From: Propionibacteriaceae bacterium
Lineage (GTDB): Bacteria > Actinomycetota > Actinomycetes > Propionibacteriales > Propionibacteriaceae
Reading direction: 5' to 3'
DNA: 11,078 nt
Assembly (NCBI GenBank): GCA_009787035.1
Contig: WRGV01000022.1
Coordinates: forward strand, 1 to 11,078
The notes below the pieces were generated by a model. That model worked only from the letters and a program-made list of their open reading frames with translations, was not told the DNA's origin and did no database searches. The translations under genes and the position numbers were made by a program. This document shows positions 7,870 to 11,078 of the stretch, in pieces. The stretch's first letter is position 1. The number at the start of each line of letters is the position of its first letter.

Positions 7870-7883
7870 GGCAAGGAGAAGAA

Positions 7884-8252
7884 ATGATCCAGCAGGAGAC
7901 CCGGCTGAGGGTCGCCGACAACACGGGTGCCAAGGAGTTGTTGTGCATCCGCGTGCTCGGCGGTTCGAAGCGGCGCTATGCCTACCTGGGCGACACCATC
8001 GTGTGCACCGTGAAGGACGCCATTCCCGGCGGCAACGTCAAGAAGGGTGAGGTCGTCAAGGCGGTCGTCGTGCGCGTCACCAAGGAGCACCGCCGCGCTG
8101 ACGGTTCGCACATCCGCTTCGATGACAACGCGGCCGTCATCATCAAGCCCGACGGTGAGCCGCGCGGCACTCGTATCTTCGGGCCGGTCGCCCGTGAGCT
8201 TCGCGAGAAGAAGTTCATGCGCATCGTCTCGTTGGCTCCGGAGGTGATCTGA
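7884..8252 (+). CDS. rplN: 50S ribosomal protein L14 (uL14)
   Basis: Beta-barrel protein at the subunit interface that helps form intersubunit bridges; also the docking point for silencing factor RsfS. The 122 residues are the family standard. It begins [18 protein letters not shown], and contains [20 protein letters not shown] (28-47), [17 protein letters not shown] and the [17 protein letters not shown] ending. ATG 7884 follows AAGGAG with 5-nt spacing; a slightly longer in-frame start at 7857 would add nine non-conserved residues and is rejected. It is the first gene of the classical spc group and ends 1 nt before rplX. Confidence 0.99.
   Translation: MIQQETRLRVADNTGAKELLCIRVLGGSKRRYAYLGDTIVCTVKDAIPGGNVKKGEVVKAVVVRVTKEHRRADGSHIRFDDNAAVIIKPDGEPRGTRIFGPVARELREKKFMRIVSLAPEVI
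8240..8248 (+). promoter_or_regulatory. Perfect Shine-Dalgarno for rplX inside rplN
   Basis: GGAGGTGAT is fully complementary to the 3' end of bacterial 16S rRNA and lies 5 nt before the rplX ATG, encoding the last residues of L14 (PEVI). It is the strongest ribosome binding site in the window. Confidence 0.9.
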
Positions 8253-8253
8253 C

Positions 8254-8634
8254 ATGGCAGGAATGCGTGTACGCAAGGGTGACACCGTGAAGGTGATCGC
8301 CGGCGAGGACAAGGGCGCCATCGGCGAGGTCATCGCCGTTCTGCCCGAGACCGGCAAGGTCAAGGTGAGCGCCGTCAACATCGTGAAGCGCCACGTGCCC
8401 GACCGCTACAACGCGCGCACCGGCACCCAGACCAAGGGTGGCATGGTGAGCTCTGAGGCGTGGATCGACGCGTCCAACGTCCAGCTCGTCGTGCGCGATG
8501 AGCACAACAACCGCGTGGTCACGCGGGTGGGCAGCGAGCGCACCGAGGCCACCAAGACCCGTCCGGACGGCTCGACGTACTCCACTTCGCGCGGGGTGCG
8601 CATCGCCCGGAAGACCGGGAAGGAGATCCGATGA
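8254..8634 (+). CDS. rplX: 50S ribosomal protein L24 (uL24)
   Basis: Assembly initiator of the large subunit, binding the 5' part of 23S rRNA. The 126 residues are slightly above the E. coli 104. A KOW motif is at residues 5-34 ([20 protein letters not shown] and on). [20 protein letters not shown] (42-61) is the standard following segment. The C-terminal part (about 95-126) is basic and less conserved, as in other actinobacteria. Start ATG is set by the perfect binding site upstream. Its stop overlaps the rplE start by 4 nt (ATGA). Confidence 0.98.
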   Translation: MAGMRVRKGDTVKVIAGEDKGAIGEVIAVLPETGKVKVSAVNIVKRHVPDRYNARTGTQTKGGMVSSEAWIDASNVQLVVRDEHNNRVVTRVGSERTEATKTRPDGSTYSTSRGVRIARKTGKEIR

Positions 8635-9329
8635 GCACCGACGCCCAGGGCGCCAAGAAGGGTGCCAAGGCTGCGAAGGCGGCCAAGGCTGAGAAGAGCG
8701 AGGACACCGCGAAGGTGACCAAGGCTTCGGCGCCGACGACGCCGCGGCTCAAGGTTCGCTACCGCGAGCAGATCGTTCCGGCACTGCAGAACGAGTTCCA
8801 GTACGGCAACGTCATGCAGATCCCCGGACTGACCAAGATCGTGGTCAACATGGGTGTCGGCGAGGCGGCGCGTGACTCGAAGGTGCTGGACGGGGCGCTG
8901 CGCGACCTGACCGCGATCACCGGCCAGAAGCCGACGGCCACGAAGGCCCGCAAGTCGATCGCCCAGTTCAAGCTGCGCGAGGGCCAGACCATCGGCGCGC
9001 ATGTGACGCTTCGCGGCGACCGCATGTGGGAGTTCGCCGACCGGCTGCTTACGCTGGCGCTGCCGCGCATCCGTGACTTCCGCGGCCTGAACTCGAACCA
9101 GTTCGACGGCCACGGCAACTACACGTTCGGCCTGTCCGAGCAGGTCATGTTCCTGGAGATCGATCCGGACAAGATCGACCGCAGCCGGGGCATGGATATC
9201 ACGTTCGTGACGAGCGCCGAGACGGACAAGGAGGGTCGCTTCCTGCTCAAGGAGCTGGGCTTCCCGTTCAAGGCCGTCGATGACGTCAGGGCCGCGAAGG
9301 TCGTGCGGCACACGGGCAAGAGGAAGTGA
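8631..9329 (+). CDS. rplE: 50S ribosomal protein L5 (uL5) extended at both ends
   Basis: L5 binds 5S rRNA and contacts the P-site tRNA and the small-subunit head. The core begins near [14 protein letters not shown] (39-52) and includes [18 protein letters not shown] (69-86), [20 protein letters not shown] (96-115) and [19 protein letters not shown] (146-164), reaching FPFK at 211-214, where most L5 proteins end. Total length is 232 against 179 in E. coli. The first 38 residues are a Lys/Ala-rich lead ([18 protein letters not shown]), and 18 residues follow FPFK. ATG 8631 overlaps the rplX stop and has AGGAGA upstream, so the long N-terminus is supported; no internal ATG with a better site is seen near the core start. 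Confidence 0.97.
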   Translation: MSTDAQGAKKGAKAAKAAKAEKSEDTAKVTKASAPTTPRLKVRYREQIVPALQNEFQYGNVMQIPGLTKIVVNMGVGEAARDSKVLDGALRDLTAITGQKPTATKARKSIAQFKLREGQTIGAHVTLRGDRMWEFADRLLTLALPRIRDFRGLNSNQFDGHGNYTFGLSEQVMFLEIDPDKIDRSRGMDITFVTSAETDKEGRFLLKELGFPFKAVDDVRAAKVVRHTGKRK

Positions 9330-9340
9330 AGGGTTAACTG

Positions 9341-9526
9341 ATGGCAAAGACTGCGCTGAAGGTCAAGCAGGCCCGCACGCCGAAGTTCGAGGTGCGCGCG
9401 TACACGCGGTGCCAGCGTTGTGGTCGGCCGAAGTCGGTCTACCGCAAGTTCGGCCTGTGCCGCATCTGCCTGCGCGAGTTGGCCCATGCCGGCGATCTGC
9501 CGGGTGTGACCAAGTCGAGTTGGTGA
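9341..9526 (+). CDS. rpsZ: 30S ribosomal protein S14, zinc-binding short type (uS14, type Z)
   Basis: Short zinc-ribbon S14 of the small-subunit head, 61 residues, the exact usual length of the type Z form. The zinc ligands are C24-x-x-C27 and C40-x-x-C43. The sequence [20 protein letters not shown], then [20 protein letters not shown] and [21 protein letters not shown] is family standard. AAGGG lies 7 nt before the ATG. In many actinobacteria a zinc-independent longer S14 is encoded elsewhere and used under zinc limitation; that copy is not in this window. A 135-nt gap with hairpins follows. Confidence 0.99.
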   Translation: MAKTALKVKQARTPKFEVRAYTRCQRCGRPKSVYRKFGLCRICLRELAHAGDLPGVTKSSW

Positions 9527-9565
9527 CTCCCGCATCCCGCACAATTCCATACACACCTGTGCCGC

Positions 9566-9661
9566 GCGTCTGCCCCAACCAGACGCAAACGGTGCGAAAA
9601 CCAACCACACAGCAGGTCTGGAATCGTCCAGAAACCGCTGTGAGAAAGAGGCTCAACAGCC
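9566..9661 (+). promoter_or_regulatory. Three-hairpin array in front of rpsH
   Basis: The 135-nt gap 9527-9661 has no gene. It holds a 7-bp hairpin GCGTCTG/CAGACGC (9566-9572/9580-9586), a 6-bp hairpin TCTGGA/TCCAGA with a 4-nt loop (9617-9632), and an 8-bp hairpin with one bulged A (9637-9644/9652-9660). The loop of the last one (9645-9651, AAAGAGG) is the rpsH Shine-Dalgarno, and the stem ends one base before the ATG. CCAGAC (9579-9584) can pair instead with GTCTGG (9616-9621), so the first two hairpins can be exchanged for a long-range one. No U-run is present. Role in controlling S8 synthesis is inferred. Confidence 0.6.
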
Positions 9662-10069
9662 ATGACAATGACAGACCCGATCGCAGACATGTTGACACGT
9701 CTGCGTAACGCCAACATGGCGTATCACGACTCGACGAGCATGCCGCACAGCAAGATCAAGGCAGGCATCGCCGACATCCTCAAGCGCGAGGGCTACATCT
9801 CTGACTATCAGGTCCGGGACGCCGAGCAGGGTGAGGTGGGCAAGACGCTCACCATCACGCTGAAGTACGGCGGTCAGCGCGAGCGTTCGATCGCCGGGCT
9901 GCGCCGCATCAGCAAGCCGGGTCTGCGCGTCTACGCCAAGTCCACCGCACTGCCGAAGGTGCTGGGCGGCATGGGGATCGCGATCATCTCGACCTCGCAG
10001 GGGCTGATGACCGACAAGCAGGCACACGAAAAGTCCGTGGGCGGCGAAGTGCTCGCCTACGTTTGGTGA
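9662..10069 (+). CDS. rpsH: 30S ribosomal protein S8 (uS8)
   Basis: Primary 16S rRNA-binding protein (helix 21) needed for small-subunit assembly; in E. coli it also represses the spc operon by binding the mRNA. The 135 residues fit the family (130 in E. coli). N-terminal [16 protein letters not shown] (5-20) and the C-terminal [20 protein letters not shown] followed by VLAYVW are signatures. The ATG at 9662 has AAGAGG about 10 nt upstream, in a hairpin loop. A second in-frame ATG two codons downstream is possible but less well placed. rplF follows after 19 nt. Confidence 0.99.
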   Translation: MTMTDPIADMLTRLRNANMAYHDSTSMPHSKIKAGIADILKREGYISDYQVRDAEQGEVGKTLTITLKYGGQRERSIAGLRRISKPGLRVYAKSTALPKVLGGMGIAIISTSQGLMTDKQAHEKSVGGEVLAYVW

Positions 10070-10088
10070 TACGGAAGGAGACTGGTCG

Positions 10089-10631
10089 ATGTCACGAATT
10101 GGCAGGCTTCCGATCGCCGTGCCGTCCGGTGTCGAAGTGACACTGGATGGTCGCAGCGTGCAGGTCAAGGGCCCCAAGGGCACCCTGCAGCGCACGATCG
10201 CAGAACCCATCAGCATTGAGAGGGACGACACGGGGCGCTTGATCGTCTCGCGTCCGAACGACGAACGCCGCAGCAAGGCGCTGCACGGCCTGAGCCGCAC
10301 GCTCGTGGCCAACATGGTGCAGGGCGTGACCGACGGATACGACCGCCAGCTGGAGATCGTTGGCGTCGGCTACCGCGTCATCTCGAAGGGCCCGACGCAG
10401 CTGGAGTTCGCCTTGGGCTTCAGCCATCCGGTGATCGTGGATGCCCCTGACGGCATCACGTTCAGCGTCGAGTCGAACACCAAGTTCACGGTGCACGGCA
10501 TCGACAAGGAGCAGGTCGGCGAGGTGGCGGCGAACATCCGCAAGATCCGCAAGCCTGAGCCGTACAAGGGCAAGGGCGTGCGCTACGTGGGTGAGCACGT
10601 GCGCCGCAAGGTTGGAAAGGCTGGCAAGTAG
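10089..10631 (+). CDS. rplF: 50S ribosomal protein L6 (uL6)
   Basis: Large-subunit protein at the GTPase-associated region near the sarcin-ricin loop, built of two duplicated domains. The 180 residues match the family (177 in E. coli). It begins [17 protein letters not shown], has [14 protein letters not shown] (25-38), the inter-domain stretch [20 protein letters not shown] (about 72-91) with GVGYRV, and the C-terminal [20 protein letters not shown] signature. AAGGAG lies 8 nt before the ATG. rplR starts 2 nt after the stop. Confidence 0.99.
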   Translation: MSRIGRLPIAVPSGVEVTLDGRSVQVKGPKGTLQRTIAEPISIERDDTGRLIVSRPNDERRSKALHGLSRTLVANMVQGVTDGYDRQLEIVGVGYRVISKGPTQLEFALGFSHPVIVDAPDGITFSVESNTKFTVHGIDKEQVGEVAANIRKIRKPEPYKGKGVRYVGEHVRRKVGKAGK

Positions 10632-10633
10632 TC

Positions 10634-11017
10634 ATGGCTATCTCATTGACCGTGCGCAAGAACCTGCATGCGCGCCAGGCATCGCGGCTGCGCCGTCAGA
10701 TGCGGGTGCGCAAGCATGTCAGCGGCACAGCGGATCGTCCGCGCTTGGTGGTGACCAAGACTGCGCGTCACACGCTGGTGCAGGTGATCGACGACACGCA
10801 GGGACGCACGTTGGTGTCGGCATCCACGATGGAGGCCGACCTGCGCGCTGCCCAGGGCGACAAGACCGAGCTGGCCAAGAAGGTCGGCACGCTGGTCGCC
10901 CAGCGGGCGAAGGACGCGGGAATCGACAAGGTCGTGTTCGACCGCGCTGGCCATCAGTACCACGGACGGATCGCGGCGCTCGCCGACGCGGCCCGCGAAG
11001 CAGGCCTGGGCCTGTGA
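10634..11017 (+). CDS. rplR: 50S ribosomal protein L18 (uL18)
   Basis: 5S rRNA-binding protein that, with L5, attaches 5S rRNA to the large subunit. The 127 residues are slightly above the E. coli 117. Visible features: basic N-terminus with [19 protein letters not shown] (19-37), the [20 protein letters not shown] stretch near the end and the ending REAGLGL. The ATG is 2 nt after the rplF stop and has only a weak, distant purine run (GGAAAGG, 10614-10620), so initiation probably depends on ribosomes finishing rplF. The stop is 19 nt before rpsE. Confidence 0.99.
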   Translation: MAISLTVRKNLHARQASRLRRQMRVRKHVSGTADRPRLVVTKTARHTLVQVIDDTQGRTLVSASTMEADLRAAQGDKTELAKKVGTLVAQRAKDAGIDKVVFDRAGHQYHGRIAALADAAREAGLGL

Positions 11018-11036
11018 GCGACGAAAGGAACATCGC

Positions 11037-11078
11037 ATGAGTGGATCACAGCGTCGCGGCACGGGTGCCGGCGAGCAG
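11037..11078 (+). CDS. rpsE: 30S ribosomal protein S5 (uS5), N-terminal 14 codons (cut by window end)
   Basis: ATG 11037 is preceded by AAAGGA (11024-11029) at good spacing and opens a frame reading MSGSQRRGTGAGEQ to the window edge. This flexible Gly/Arg-rich lead is typical of actinobacterial S5, and the position right after rplR is where rpsE stands in the spc order. S5 belongs to the decoding-fidelity and mRNA-entry region of the small subunit. The call rests on the short peptide plus gene order. Confidence 0.88.
   Translation, partial: MSGSQRRGTGAGEQ

Noticed and set aside
9637..9660. Mimic of 16S rRNA helix 21 (S8 site) in the hairpin before rpsH
   Set aside because: There is a loose likeness (GCTGTGA, AAAG, GGCTCAAC) to the outer part of helix 21, but the S8-contacting core with GATAC is not seen; too weak to claim without an alignment.

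Overview
The window is a GC-rich stretch (roughly two-thirds GC by eye) of an actinobacterial chromosome. Evidence for Actinomycetota: the GC content, the gene order rplX-rplE-rpsZ-rpsH-rplF-rplR-rpsE with a short zinc-type S14, an apparently leaderless gltX, a DUF2017-like gene end, and ribosomal proteins with Lys/Ala-rich tails. Propionibacteriales is my best guess at order level, from overall protein resemblance only. Every gene reads on the + strand.

Layout. Positions 3-203 are the end of a DUF2017-like gene. gltX (259-1743, glutamyl-tRNA synthetase) follows, probably from its own promoter and without a leader. Positions 1744-2120 hold no gene: a promoter (about 1781-1809) and then a roughly 300-nt structured leader. 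From 2121 to the window end runs an unbroken cluster of 19 ribosomal protein genes in the classical S10-spc order: rpsJ, rplC, rplD, rplW, rplB, rpsS, rplV, rpsC, rplP, rpmC, rpsQ, rplN, rplX, rplE, rpsZ, rpsH, rplF, rplR and the first 14 codons of rpsE. I see no rRNA or tRNA gene, mobile element, CRISPR array or convincing intrinsic terminator.

How it works together. The genes are packed with gaps of 0-30 nt, and four junctions are 4-nt ATGA/GTGA overlaps, so long co-transcription with translational coupling is expected. Only two gaps inside the ribosomal cluster are wide: 7815-7883 (rpsQ/rplN, the boundary between the S10 and spc operons in E. coli) and 9527-9661 (rpsZ/rpsH). Both contain hairpins just upstream of a start codon and are the likeliest internal control or processing points.

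Most of the window is ordinary and highly conserved. The parts worth a second look are the rpsJ leader, which has several mutually exclusive foldings including one that could mask the rpsJ Shine-Dalgarno; the hairpin array in front of rpsH; and the low-complexity basic or mixed-charge tails on L4, L22, S3 and L5. I did not find a new enzymatic or defence system here.
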